Under the pieces are notes generated by a model. The model was not told where the DNA came from, searched no databases, and saw only the letters and a program-made list of their open reading frames with translations. A program made the position numbers and the translations under genes. DNA of 64,000 bases from Emticicia sp. C21. GTDB taxonomy: Bacteria; Bacteroidota; Bacteroidia; Cytophagales; Spirosomataceae. Below, piece by piece: positions 18,538 through 29,029 of this stretch. The DNA lies in the NCBI RefSeq assembly GCF_003418935.1, contig NZ_QVMT01000010.1, positions 186,001 through 250,000 of the forward strand, read 5' to 3'. Each line of letters starts with the position of its first letter. Position 1 is the stretch's first letter.

Positions 18538-18864
18538 TTACTCTTCGTCTTTCTCAACCGATTGATTGTTTTCGTCAACAATTACAAAAACGGTTTCTCC
18601 GGTCTTTTTCATGAGATATTTCTCACGGGCAAATTTCTCCATCGCATCAGCATTACCCATTACCTCTTTTTCTTCTTCTTTCACTTTTTTAAGGGCATCA
18701 ACATAGTATTGTTTCTCATCTTCAATTTCCCGGTATTTTTGCCATAGTTGGAACTGAGAAATGAGATTACTGCCATCAAAGAAAGCTATCCAGATTAATA
18801 GAACAAAGGTAGTAAGCACATAAAAGCGATACTTGTGCAAAAAAGCAGGAACGTAAATTTTCAT
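18538..18864 (-). CDS. ftsB: FtsB/DivIC-type septum formation initiator
   Basis: The ATG at 18864 gives 108 residues; the longer frame to 18996 runs through the eno terminator and is rejected. The layout is that of FtsB/DivIC: a short cytoplasmic tail, one membrane helix (residues 14-32, FYVLTTFVLLIWIAFFDG), then a coiled coil (LWQKYREIEDEKQYYVDALKKVKEEEKEV) and the family ending AMEKFAREKYLMKKTGETVFVI. It would act in the divisome with FtsL and FtsQ. It follows eno, a gene order also found in proteobacteria, but a terminator lies between the two. Confidence 0.9.
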   Translation of the reverse strand: MKIYVPAFLHKYRFYVLTTFVLLIWIAFFDGSNLISQFQLWQKYREIEDEKQYYVDALKKVKEEEKEVMGNADAMEKFAREKYLMKKTGETVFVIVDENNQSVEKDEE

Positions 18865-18978
18865 AGACTTATAAAGCTTGGCGTCTTTGAATAAACGTAA
18901 AAGTTTAGTCCAAAGATTTGAATTAGGAATTGTTAAAGCACGATTTTGATTCAAATGTATAAATTCAAAGCAAAAAAA

Positions 18979-19016
18979 CAAAAAGCACCGAAACAATTTT
19001 CTTGTCTGGTGCTTTT
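18979..19016 (-). terminator. Terminator of eno
   Basis: Inverted repeat AAAAAGCACC (18979-18988) and GGTGCTTTTT (19007-19016), with an inner ACAA/TTGT pair, followed on the minus strand by a T-rich run. It lies 20 bases after the eno stop codon. Confidence 0.75.
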
Positions 19017-19036
19017 TGCCTGTAATATTTCAGGTA

Positions 19037-20317
<1,281 letters not shown>

Positions 20318-20396
20318 TCAAAAATTAAAATTTAGAGTTATTGGTAATAAAATATAAAAAATCAAATAATAGCAATGGTTTCTTAAGAATTTGGCA

Positions 20397-20404
20397 CAAA
20401 AGTA
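20397..20404 (-). promoter_or_regulatory. -7 element of eno
   Basis: Minus-strand TACTTTTG is a perfect TAnnTTTG, 83 bases upstream of the ATG. No good -33 TTTG is seen at the right distance. Confidence 0.4.
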
Positions 20405-20413
20405 AAGAGAATT

Positions 20414-21298
20414 TTAAACAATATTCATTGTTTGTTCTTTTATCTTTTCCAATTCATCTTTCATCTGAACCACCAATCGCTGAATAACCGAGTCGTTGGC
20501 TTTAGAACCAATGGTATTTACCTCACGGCCAATTTCCTGTGCGATAAAGTTCAGACGCTTGCCATTAGAGGCTGTTTTCAGTTCTTTAACAAAGTATTCT
20601 AAATGGTTTTTTAAACGTACTTTTTCTTCTGAAATATCAAATTTTTCTACATAATAGATTAATTCCTGCTCGAAACGGTTTTGGTCAAAACTCTCGTTTT
20701 GTATCCATTCAGAGATTGCCTTTTCAATACGCTCACGTACCATCGGAATACGTTTAGGCGCTTGCTCTTCAACCTGCGCTAAAAGACTTCCAATGCTTTC
20801 GATATACTCTCTGAATTTCGCTTCGGTGTTTTTACCCTCCTGCAAACGGAACTCCTTGCATTTTGAGATAGCCAGAGTGACCGCTCCTTTTATCAGATCC
20901 CATTCTTCCTTCGCATCTGCCTCACTTAAACTATCAGTATTAAAGGCATTAGGCATCATGGTTGCCATTCTTAATAATTCGGTAGGGCTAGGCTCAAAGC
21001 CTAATTCAAGGGCAGTTTGCTTCAAATCTTTAAAATATGCTTTCACCAACGCACGATTAACAGCCGTTGAGGCAGCACTCTCGTCTTTAGGAGTGATAGA
21101 CATCATAAATTCTACTTTACCTCTTTCTAACTCCTGAGTAAGTATATTTCTTATTTCAACTTCACGTTCTGAATAACCTTTGGGGATACGGCAGTAAATA
21201 TCAAAAAATTTTGAGTTAAGCGATTTTATTTCGACGGTAACAGAGATTTTGGTATTCTCGAGGGTTGCCGAGCCAAAACCGGTCATTGAGTGTAGCAT
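20414..21298 (-). CDS. YicC family endoribonuclease
   Basis: The 294-residue protein begins with the family hallmark MLHSMTGFGSA and has the YicC_N domain (SLNSKFFDIYCRIPKGYSERE) and the C-terminal DUF1732 domain (RFEQELIYYVEKFDISEEKVRLKNHLEYF, GKRLNFIAQEIGREVNTIGSKAND). YicC proteins have been shown to cut RNA in E. coli and B. subtilis. The final residues (DELEKIKEQTMNIV) fit the family end. It precedes eno by about 100 bases on the same strand. In many bacteria yicC is followed by gmk, which is not the case here. Confidence 0.93.
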   Translation of the reverse strand: MLHSMTGFGSATLENTKISVTVEIKSLNSKFFDIYCRIPKGYSEREVEIRNILTQELERGKVEFMMSITPKDESAASTAVNRALVKAYFKDLKQTALELGFEPSPTELLRMATMMPNAFNTDSLSEADAKEEWDLIKGAVTLAISKCKEFRLQEGKNTEAKFREYIESIGSLLAQVEEQAPKRIPMVRERIEKAISEWIQNESFDQNRFEQELIYYVEKFDISEEKVRLKNHLEYFVKELKTASNGKRLNFIAQEIGREVNTIGSKANDSVIQRLVVQMKDELEKIKEQTMNIV

Positions 21299-21412
21299 AC
21301 AAAAAGTTTTACATCTATATATAGCTGCAAAGAACGTTAAAAAAAGGCAGTAATTGATGGTTTAAAACTAAAATTCTTATTAAAAATACCTAAGTATTAA
21401 TATTAGATAGCT

Positions 21413-22689
21413 TCAAAAGTCTTTTTTGATATTTTGTAAGGCCTGCTCTATCCAATCAGATTCGTTATTTAGTTCGATATCAGGTATTATTCCTTTGTTC
21501 TCATATTTTAATAAGAATTTATTTGAGTCTTTCATATCGGTCATGTATACTTCGAACTTATTGCTTGGGAGTTTTTCCCAGATTCCATAATTTGAGCCAT
21601 AACTAATCATGCCTTTGGTTGTCTGACCTAAAATTTTCACATTTTTCAGTTTTTTTAACCGTAAGGCAAATATTTCACCTTGGCTTATAGTGGCATTATT
21701 TACCAATACATAGATTTTATGATTACCTGCATAGCTTCTGATAAGTTTCATAAACTTCCTTGCGACTTTATCTGCTCCACCCTCATTGTTTCGCAAATCT
21801 ACTATCATCGATGGAGCACTTAATCTGGTTCGGATGCTATCATAAAAGCATTTGATTGTTTTACTATGAAAGAATTTGCAGAGAAGTTCTTAATAAGCAG
21901 ATATTGGGTATTTTTGGTGAGGTTTTTTAATTGAAACATGGGCGCTTCTTTAGGGAGATTCGTATAATCGATTACTGGTAGATTCTTTCTATAGATGGTT
22001 TCGGTATAAGAAAGATAGAAGTATGAGTTGATGAAGCTTTGATTTTCAAGTCTCTCATTATTATACAGAATAAAATTTTTGGTAAGCGGATGAGCATAAA
22101 CGGCCTTAAAATAGTGTGGCTCATACTCATATAAATGCAAAGCTATCTGTCCTTTCTCCCAAAGATTCATTTCTTCGTGTTTATCTACAATTACTCCTAT
22201 ATATTCATTCGGAGTAATCCTAACAATGCCTATCTGATAATATTTATCATAATAATAAATGCCTTCTACTGAATCGGCCGATTTCTCTTTCAGCACTGTC
22301 TTCAAAGAATCAATATTGATAGAATATGAAGGAAAATCTTTAAATTCCTGGCTTGCTACATATTTCTCTATGGAGACTCTATCTTTAAAGTTAGCAAAGT
22401 CTCGCATTTGGGCTGAACTTAGGTGTCCATCATGAATTGGCATCACCAACTTAGCAAGGTTAATAAAATAATGATATGAAGTTAAGCTTGTAGTATCTTT
22501 CATTAAGCTTTCATAAAGTGTCGTATATTTTTCAAGACTCACTCCAGTTATCTGGTCTTTGTAAGATGGGGTTTTCTTAAGCAATGTATGAAGAGCCGAT
22601 AAATCATGCTGATACTGTTCTTTGGTTTGGCTATACAATGGAGTTAAAGACCAAAGGGGAAAATAAAGAAAAGTGAGGAAGAGCCGCAT
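21413..22689 (-). pseudogene. S41 family peptidase split by a single-base frameshift
   Basis: Two frames make one protein. The first (22689 to 21820, 289 residues) has a signal peptide (FLTFLYFPLWSLTPLYSQ) and an N-terminal helical part, ending in an out-of-frame tail after KNFSANSFIVKQS. The second frame, read upstream of its first ATG, gives CFYDSIRTRLSAPS and then MIVDLRNNEGG, the normal S41 continuation. Losing one base near 21848-21866 explains the break. The second part keeps the catalytic-serine motif NATISQGEIFALRL and GQTTKGMISYGS. About 425 residues would be a normal length for a secreted C-terminal-processing-type protease. It may be a real pseudogene or a base-calling error. Confidence 0.75.
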
Positions 22690-22781
22690 ATCTTTAAGAG
22701 GTTTAATTTGGTGAGTTGATGGTCTCTAAACTATGAGAGCTAAATTCTTATAAACTTTGAATTTAGCTCTATACAAATTAA

Positions 22782-23882
22782 TTATTTAAGCGGCGCATCA
22801 AGTATGTTCACAACTTTCACACCTCTCTCTTTAAATATCCTGCTCATAATAGCTGCATGGTTTGCCCCTACTACAATCATTACTTTTTTGAAACCATTGG
22901 CTTTTGCACGTTCGATAGTATTATTGCACATGTCGTTGTTTCTGTGCCACCACCAGTGAAGCATCCATCCATATAAATCAGCGGGAAAAATAGAGAGTTC
23001 CTGATATTCGCTGGAATAGAAATTGATTCTGAAAAGCCATTCTGTCATTTCAGGGCCGTTCATGCCTTCGGTATGGTGAGTCATACCATAGGTTTGTATA
23101 GCATCCTTTTTTAAATAATCCATTCGCTCTTTTACAATCTTAGAAATTTCTCTGGCTCTTTTTCCTTCAGCTGACAAGGAGTCTTTTTTCAGTTGATTCA
23201 ATCGGGCATAGAAGACTGAATCGGCTTTGCCCCAGGCGTCACTCCATTCATTATCCCAACGTTGTGAATCCATCGGATAGATTTTCCTCATGCCCAGCTC
23301 AACCATCATCGGGTGCGCCACATAATCATACTCATCATCTATATAAGGATTAATAGCTTCATGCAGAGAATCGACCGAGTCGGCAAAGAATTTCTTACGG
23401 GCATAATTAAATACCCCTGTATCTTTAGGGTTTTTCTGTAAATGCCTGGCAACATTCCACATCTGGTAATAACCATTGCCTGCATCTTGGCTCAAATAAT
23501 AGGCAACTGCCAAATCAATCCTGTTTTTCATATCACTTGGATTTTTGTCTGCAGCTTTTTCATAACGGGCAATTATGGCAGGTAAATCCTTGTCGGCGAT
23601 ATTATTCTTTTGTTTCAGGCGGTCTAAGCGCTTTATTACACCTGCTTTATTCCAATAGGTTTTAATAACTTTTTCATCTTCAGGTGATAGCCACTCTCCA
23701 AAAACAGCATTAGGTTTGAAAGCCCTGATTTTGGCATGCACGGCACTCATATCCTGTTTTGGCTCAGGATTATATTGATGTGAAGCGCCAATCATTAATA
23801 CTTCTAAATCTTGTGTAGGTCTTTGAGCGAAAAGCGCTAAGCCTGTTAGGTTAATGAATAGAATAAATAATAGCTCTTTCAT
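22782..23882 (-). CDS. DUF5694-like secreted protein (TraB/ChaN-like)
   Basis: The 366-residue protein has a signal peptide (FILFINLTGLALFAQ). The mature part starts LEVLMIGASHQYNPEP and ends with KVMIVVGANHAAIMSRIFKERG, i.e. two histidine-containing motifs at either end of a domain, with FGEWLSPEDE in between. This is the layout of the DUF5694/TraB-PrgY group, where the GxxHxx and GxxH motifs bracket the active site or metal site. Activity in this group is unproven, and I am unsure of the exact family. It stands alone, divergent from the kinase gene at 24122. Confidence 0.65.
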   Translation of the reverse strand: MKELLFILFINLTGLALFAQRPTQDLEVLMIGASHQYNPEPKQDMSAVHAKIRAFKPNAVFGEWLSPEDEKVIKTYWNKAGVIKRLDRLKQKNNIADKDLPAIIARYEKAADKNPSDMKNRIDLAVAYYLSQDAGNGYYQMWNVARHLQKNPKDTGVFNYARKKFFADSVDSLHEAINPYIDDEYDYVAHPMMVELGMRKIYPMDSQRWDNEWSDAWGKADSVFYARLNQLKKDSLSAEGKRAREISKIVKERMDYLKKDAIQTYGMTHHTEGMNGPEMTEWLFRINFYSSEYQELSIFPADLYGWMLHWWWHRNNDMCNNTIERAKANGFKKVMIVVGANHAAIMSRIFKERGVKVVNILDAPLK

Positions 23883-24015
23883 ATATACTTTTGATTTTGA
23901 TTATGATGCTCAAAATTAGAATCAGTTATAATAAACCATTGTATCAAATCGTCGCAGATGCTTTTTTTACCGTCTAACCCTTTAATAATTCGACCAATGG
24001 CCTTCCACGGCTTTG

Positions 24016-24058
24016 TCGTTTCAGAAAATCGTTCGACGGTATTTTTTTGGCGTTTGTC
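24016..24058. promoter_or_regulatory. Candidate AlgR-like sites upstream of the second kinase gene
   Basis: TCGTTCGAC (24029-24037) and GCGTTTGTC (24050-24058) lie 21 bases apart; they match the AlgR motif CCGTT(C/T)GTC at 7 and 8 of 9 positions. A weaker third copy TCGTTTCAG is at 24016-24024. They sit just before the promoter at 24067. Confidence 0.35.
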
Positions 24059-24066
24059 GGTATCTG

Positions 24067-24097
24067 TTTGAGAAGTTGAACAGAAGAGGTACTTTCA
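24067..24097 (+). promoter_or_regulatory. Promoter of the second LytS/LytTR operon
   Basis: TTTG (24067-24070), 19 bases, TACTTTCA (24090-24097). It predicts a leader of about 18 bases to the ATG at 24122. Confidence 0.55.
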
Positions 24098-24121
24098 TCT
24101 GCAATTTCAACAAGTATATTT

Positions 24122-25150
24122 ATGAATAAGCGTCAGCGCATTATCCTGCACATAGTCTTCTGGTTGTTATTCTATTTCAAGGGAGACATATTGAACCTGA
24201 TAGGAAATAGGAACTACCAATTCGAGTGGACCCGGTATCAAAGTCCATTTGTGTGGTCAACTATCATTTTTACTGTAATTATTTCTTATTTAATATTATA
24301 CATTCTCAATCGCTACTTTTCTACCAAGCAATACCTGAAACTAGCCTTGGGTTTTGTGGCAGTTTGTGCTATTTATATTTCTTTCCGCTACCTGATTGAA
24401 GAAGTAATTATCTGGCGGATAATTGGCTATCATAATTATTCAGATGAATCCAGGCGCGTTCTCTACTATATCACCGACAATATTTATAATGTAATCACCT
24501 TTTCGTTTAATGCTTTCTTTTTGAAAATGATTGAGGATTTCTTTGCCAACGAAAAAGAAAAAACAGCTCTTGTTACTGAAAAACTAAATGCTGAAAATGC
24601 TTTTCTGAAAAATCAGTTGAACCCCCATTTTTTGTTCAATACGCTTAATAATATTTATTCATTGGCGCTCAATCAATCGCCTAAGACACCAGAGGCAGTT
24701 ATGAAATTATCTGAACTGATGCGTTATATGTTGTATGAATCTAATCAGGAGAAAGTGAGTCTGGAGACAGAGTTAACTTATCTGAATAATTTTATAGAAT
24801 TACAGAAGATAAGATATTCAGGACAAACTTATGTTGATTTTCAGGTTATAGGTGATGTATCTTCGCAGCGGATAGCTCCTCTGATGCTGATTCCTTTTGT
24901 TGAGAATGCCTTTAAGCATGGCATCGTGCAAGATGTGAATCACCCGCTTTCGATTCAATTATTGGCCAATCAGAATAATCTGAGTTTCACAGTAAAGAAT
25001 CAATTGGCAAATCAGAATAAAGATAAATATGGTGGAGTTGGTTTAGAAAATATTAAAAAAAGGTTGAATCTGATTTATCCGAAAAGCTATCATCTGGAAA
25101 TACAAAACGATGCAGAGAGCTACTCATCTGAACTAAATCTGATATTATAA
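24122..25150 (+). CDS. LytS/AlgZ-type sensor histidine kinase
   Basis: The 342-residue kinase has four membrane helices (about residues 7-24, 43-63, 73-98 and 115-137), a short linker helix and the His_kinase domain with His169 (LNPHFLFNTLNNIYSLAL), then an ATPase part with IPFVENAFKHG and GGVGLENIKKRLNLIYP. It lacks an extracellular sensing domain, like the kinase at 13016. Its stop codon is followed one base later by the ATG of a LytTR regulator, so the two form one operon with a clear promoter. Confidence 0.93.
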   Translation: MNKRQRIILHIVFWLLFYFKGDILNLIGNRNYQFEWTRYQSPFVWSTIIFTVIISYLILYILNRYFSTKQYLKLALGFVAVCAIYISFRYLIEEVIIWRIIGYHNYSDESRRVLYYITDNIYNVITFSFNAFFLKMIEDFFANEKEKTALVTEKLNAENAFLKNQLNPHFLFNTLNNIYSLALNQSPKTPEAVMKLSELMRYMLYESNQEKVSLETELTYLNNFIELQKIRYSGQTYVDFQVIGDVSSQRIAPLMLIPFVENAFKHGIVQDVNHPLSIQLLANQNNLSFTVKNQLANQNKDKYGGVGLENIKKRLNLIYPKSYHLEIQNDAESYSSELNLIL

Positions 25151-25151
25151 T

Positions 25152-25901
25152 ATGGAAAAAATACGCTGCCTGGCAGTAGATGATGAGCCTTTGGCATTAG
25201 ACATTCTGGCAAAATATATTAATCAACTCCCTTCACTAACTTTAGTAGGTACATGCACGGATGCTTTGGAAGCGCTCAGCCTGATACAACAAGGAAAAGT
25301 TGATCTGGTTTTTGTAGATATTCAGATGCCGAGCCTGACAGGTATTCAGTTTTTGAGAGTTGTGAATGGCAAATGCAGAGCTATTCTGACAACGGCTTAT
25401 TCTGAATATGCGATGGAGGGATATGAATTAGATGTGATTGATTATTTACTAAAGCCCATTTCGTTTGAGAGGTTCTTGAAATCAGTGCAAAAAGCAAGTA
25501 GCAGGTTTCAAAATAATCCCGTTGTTAACAATTCTGTACCTGAGACTTCTAAAACTATTGAAAGTAAAACTTCTACTGCTGAGCCGCAATTAGATTTTAT
25601 ATTTGTTAAAACCGAATATAAAATCATAAAACTGAGCCTTTCTTCTATCCTTTATATAGAAGGGCTTAAAGATTATGTTTCTATCTACACAAATGAGGAA
25701 AGGATTCTGACTTTGCAGACTATGAAGAAAACGGAAGAATTATTACCTTCTAATCGTTTTGTCAGAGTGCATAAATCCTATATTGTTTCCCTGGAGAAAA
25801 TTAATTCCATTGAGCGACAACGCATTTTTATTAGTCGAGCAACCATACCTATTGGCGAGAGTTATTACAAAGACTTTATCCGATTAATTGGTAGCCAGTA
25901 A
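25152..25901 (+). CDS. LytTR-family response regulator
   Basis: The 249-residue protein has a receiver domain (residues 4-120, acidic pocket VDDEP, Asp56 in LVFVDIQMPSLTG, LTTAYSEYAMEGYELDVIDYLLKP), a Ser/Thr-rich linker at about 122-145 and a LytTR domain (148-249: FVKTEYKIIKL, ILYIEGLKDYVSIY, RFVRVHKSYIVSLEKI, IPIGESY). It is paired with the kinase immediately upstream. Its neighbours on the other strand are an ABC/TlpA operon that converges with it (2-base gap), so its targets may be elsewhere; repeats before its own operon suggest autoregulation. Confidence 0.93.
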   Translation: MEKIRCLAVDDEPLALDILAKYINQLPSLTLVGTCTDALEALSLIQQGKVDLVFVDIQMPSLTGIQFLRVVNGKCRAILTTAYSEYAMEGYELDVIDYLLKPISFERFLKSVQKASSRFQNNPVVNNSVPETSKTIESKTSTAEPQLDFIFVKTEYKIIKLSLSSILYIEGLKDYVSIYTNEERILTLQTMKKTEELLPSNRFVRVHKSYIVSLEKINSIERQRIFISRATIPIGESYYKDFIRLIGSQ

Positions 25902-25903
25902 CA

Positions 25904-27298
25904 CTATTCGTTTCTGGCTAATACTTCTTCTATTTGTGATATTAGCGTTTTACCATCTTCATCACTTGGGTCAACCACTTTTGAGACTGCAAAATTGCCA
26001 CTTTTGTCTATCAGAAAGTACGAGGGTACGCCTAAAAGTGCATAATTCTTTACCACTGGGCTATTATCATCTGTGCGGACATTGATGCCCTTTAAATCAT
26101 ACATCTTTACGGCTTCCCTCCATTCTGTTTCATTATCAATCGAAATCTGTATGAATACTACATCTTTGTTCTTGAAATGCTCTTTTACCTTCTCGGCAAA
26201 CTTCATATCATAAATACAAGGCCCGCACCAACTAGCCCAGAAATCAAGATAGACAACTTTGCCTTTATAATCTTTCAGAGCTATTTCTTTCCCTTCTATA
26301 TCTTTTAAGGTAAATTCTTTAGCGGGAGAACCCTTGGCCAATGTTCTTTGTACATTAATAAGTTGATTGATATAATTTTTATAAGCTTTATTCTGCACAA
26401 AGGCTAAATAATCGTAGGCAGATGGTATAATCTTTGAGCTGGCACCATTGGCCTCAATAGCATTTTGTAATTTAAAGCCTAGCATACGTTCAGCTAATTC
26501 CTGTGATATCTGCTTTTTAGTGTAGAGTGATTTTATAAAATTATATTCGTCGGCTTCAGTCAATTCCTTTTTCTTGCGCACGGCCTCTTTAGCAATAAAT
26601 AAATCTATCAGATTCAAATAGGTATTACCATACTCTAATGAAGCTGCTTGTGCTACTGGCGGCACCTCTCCCATTTTTAAATTATTTCTGATGCTATCCT
26701 GCGGCCAAGAAGCGTATTTGTCACTTGATAGAGCTTCAACTTTGTAGTTCTGAATAACACCAATAATATCTGCCCTACGGGTGTCCTTAAAATTCTGTGA
26801 AAGATTCTGGTAGTTTTCCAGAAAATCAATTTGCTTCGCTTGTTCTTCGTCCAGTTTCTCAAAATAGGCTTTCAAAGGTAATTTTCTCCATTTTTCAACC
26901 TGCAGTTCCCAGTCGTTGGCTATTTCAAATTTGCTTTGATGCTCGGTATAGTATTGGCCTTTCTCCGCACCTTGCCCACTAATCTGCAAGGTTTTCCAGA
27001 AGTTTTTAGGATTAAACTTAAGTGTTATTTCATCATTGGGTTCAACAATCCAGAAATGCAGACTTTGATCTCCATAATAAAAATCTATGTAAGCAAGGTC
27101 TTTAATAGTCGTAACAAAACTAAATCTATTATCGCTATTTAAGGTTAATTCATACTCCTCTTCCTGACCTACCCAATCACGGTGTAATATAAGAATGGCT
27201 CTTTTTTCAGTGGGGTCTTGTACTTCGGCCGATATTCTGAATGGGCCTTGCGCAAAGGTTGTAGTTGTGATAAAAAATAAAGTAAGTATGCGAATCAT
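25904..27298 (-). CDS. TlpA-family secreted thioredoxin with N-terminal DUF4369-like part
   Basis: The start at 27298 (MIRILTLFFITTTTFAQG, a signal peptide) is chosen because a start at 27370 would lie inside the upstream gene. The 464-residue protein has an N-terminal beta domain (residues 20-120, as in DUF4369), a helical middle and a C-terminal thioredoxin fold. The redox motif is WASWCGPCIYD at about residue 360, followed by the TlpA pattern FIQISIDNETEWREAV and GVPSYFLIDKSG (cis-Pro). It reduces or oxidises periplasmic thiols. It starts 4 bases after the membrane protein gene of an ABC-type pair, so it probably serves the same process. Confidence 0.87.
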   Translation of the reverse strand: MIRILTLFFITTTTFAQGPFRISAEVQDPTEKRAILILHRDWVGQEEEYELTLNSDNRFSFVTTIKDLAYIDFYYGDQSLHFWIVEPNDEITLKFNPKNFWKTLQISGQGAEKGQYYTEHQSKFEIANDWELQVEKWRKLPLKAYFEKLDEEQAKQIDFLENYQNLSQNFKDTRRADIIGVIQNYKVEALSSDKYASWPQDSIRNNLKMGEVPPVAQAASLEYGNTYLNLIDLFIAKEAVRKKKELTEADEYNFIKSLYTKKQISQELAERMLGFKLQNAIEANGASSKIIPSAYDYLAFVQNKAYKNYINQLINVQRTLAKGSPAKEFTLKDIEGKEIALKDYKGKVVYLDFWASWCGPCIYDMKFAEKVKEHFKNKDVVFIQISIDNETEWREAVKMYDLKGINVRTDDNSPVVKNYALLGVPSYFLIDKSGNFAVSKVVDPSDEDGKTLISQIEEVLARNE

Positions 27299-27302
27299 AA
27301 GC

Positions 27303-28403
27303 TTATGGATTGAATTCGGATAAATAATAATGCTTCCTAAAAACGAATGCAGCGATTGAAAAATTGACAAGAGCCATCAAAATTACAGGAATCTTAAACA
27401 TTATCAATAATAAAAACAGAATCCCTGCAAAAAACAGTCGTTGCATAAAAGCATCATTTGAAACATTATTGATATAATGCACGTGATGGTTCAGGAATAT
27501 CATGGATAAAATAAATAATATCAGCAGCACCATAAATATATAAGATACATTATCCGGAAGGTTTCTGGCTAGAACAATTATCTCGGGTATTAAAAGGATA
27601 GAATAAGCTAAAAGATAATTCAAAAGCCGTTGCATATGACTTAACGGGAGATTTTTGGCAATCAACAAAAACCTATTCTCAAAATAGAAATATTGCTGGC
27701 AAAATACAGTATGCCCTGCTGATACAAATAAGCCACCTAAGGCCAATAGTCGCTCGTCATAATCATCTGTTGGATATAAATTACAAATACCCATCAATAC
27801 CAGACAACAGAATAATTTTGTAAGTAATAAAAGTACTGGTTGTTTGGAAAATAAATATCTGACAAAAAAGAGATAGGGAGGGGTAAGAAAACGTGCAAAT
27901 AATTTTTGCATAGGCCTACTCCTCACCTGCTCTGCATTAGGTCTTTGTATTCTGTACTCATAAATGAAAGCGCCTGCTACTATCAGCACTATATTAATAG
28001 TAATAATATACCCTACTTCTAACCATCGCTTTTCTTCAATCCCAAACTTTATCATAGCAAGCGAATACAAAAAAGTCAATTGAATCAGGCTTAATTGTAA
28101 AAGACAAAATGCCAGGAATCTTTTGATTGGAGAGAATAATCTGGCATGATATAAAAATTCATTCTGCTTTGATTCAAGTAAACGCAAAGTAAATAAAGTA
28201 ACTTTTAAACCATGCAATGCCCATGCAAGGAAAACAAAACTCAATAATGAGGGTAATTTAAGTGCGTTTTTTATAAAAGTAATATGCTCAATGGCTCTCA
28301 GGAAGCCAAAGGCAAACATCATAACAGCAAAGATAAAGACTGCATTCTGGCGGTAATATTCTTTTATGATGGCAAGGTTGAAAATCCTAAATAAATTTTT
28401 CAT
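27303..28403 (-). CDS. Polytopic membrane protein, partner of the ABC ATPase
   Basis: The 366-residue protein has many hydrophobic helices (for example VFIFAVMMFAFGFLRAI, YIITINIVLIVAGAFIY, LLLLTKLFCCLVLMGICNLY, VSYIFMVLLILFILSMIFL and LFFAGILFLLLIMFKIPVILMALV) and no soluble domain. Its start overlaps the stop of the ATPase gene by 4 bases (ATGA), so the two are translationally coupled and it is almost certainly the permease of an ABC-2-like transporter. I recognise no family name. The next gene encodes a TlpA-like thioredoxin, so the exported or maturated substrate may involve disulfides. Confidence 0.7.
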   Translation of the reverse strand: MKNLFRIFNLAIIKEYYRQNAVFIFAVMMFAFGFLRAIEHITFIKNALKLPSLLSFVFLAWALHGLKVTLFTLRLLESKQNEFLYHARLFSPIKRFLAFCLLQLSLIQLTFLYSLAMIKFGIEEKRWLEVGYIITINIVLIVAGAFIYEYRIQRPNAEQVRSRPMQKLFARFLTPPYLFFVRYLFSKQPVLLLLTKLFCCLVLMGICNLYPTDDYDERLLALGGLFVSAGHTVFCQQYFYFENRFLLIAKNLPLSHMQRLLNYLLAYSILLIPEIIVLARNLPDNVSYIFMVLLILFILSMIFLNHHVHYINNVSNDAFMQRLFFAGILFLLLIMFKIPVILMALVNFSIAAFVFRKHYYLSEFNP

Positions 28404-29029
28404 TGCTGCGTTACTGCCTGATTTTGTACCAGATACATATTTTTAATCGCTAATTTCTCGAAACGGAAGTCCTGATGTGAAGATAATAGAAAGCTTACAC
28501 CACGGTTTTCGTAATAGTCTTTTACCAATTCATAAACTATCTGCACACTTCGGTCATCTATCGTTATCAGAGGTTCATCAAGCATAATCAATTTTGGAGT
28601 ACCCAAAAAAGCTGAGAGCAAAGAGATTTTCTTTTGCATACCACTTGAATAAGTGCCGATGGGTGACTTCCAATATTTGTTTACTCCCAGGCTTTCAGCT
28701 AATGTATTTAATTGATCAACCGGAGCTTTTTTAGCTTCAGTTATGAATTTTAATAAATCATAGGCGCTTAGATAATCCGGGTACAATGGTTCTGCTTCGC
28801 TAAGATTAACTAATAATCTATAAGCTACCACATCCTTCCGACAATCTAAATTATTGAATAATATCTGTCCCTGATAAGGTAATATTCCGGCAATAGACCT
28901 GAATAGTGTTGACTTTCCGGAGCCATTAATTCCTTTAAACCAATGAATGCCCTCAGGGATTTGCAGGTCCTGAACTTCTAAAATTTTATGGTTATTATAA
29001 CTTTTCAGGAAATTCTTAATACTAAGCAT
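28400..29029 (-). CDS. ABC transporter ATP-binding protein
   Basis: The 209-residue ATPase has Walker A FKGINGSGKSTLFRSIAG (about residues 32-49), a Q-loop region (NLSEAEPLYPDYLSAYD), the signature YSSGMQKKISLLSAFLG, Walker B LIMLDEPLITIDD and the H-loop SSHQDF. It is short but complete. As in CcmA-like and small exporter ATPases, the signature is SSGMQ instead of LSGGQ. It is the first gene of a three-gene operon with the membrane protein at 27303 and the TlpA protein. The substrate is unknown. Confidence 0.9.
   Translation of the reverse strand: MLSIKNFLKSYNNHKILEVQDLQIPEGIHWFKGINGSGKSTLFRSIAGILPYQGQILFNNLDCRKDVVAYRLLVNLSEAEPLYPDYLSAYDLLKFITEAKKAPVDQLNTLAESLGVNKYWKSPIGTYSSGMQKKISLLSAFLGTPKLIMLDEPLITIDDRSVQIVYELVKDYYENRGVSFLLSSHQDFRFEKLAIKNMYLVQNQAVTQQ

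Noticed and set aside
21840-21870. Programmed -1 frameshift in the S41 gene
   Set aside because: No slippery heptamer of the X XXY YYZ type is present, and the region has no obvious downstream structure.
23968-24041. TACCGTC/GACGGTA inverted repeat with 60-base spacing
   Set aside because: Too widely spaced to be a hairpin stem, and it overlaps the better-supported 21-bp-spaced repeats.
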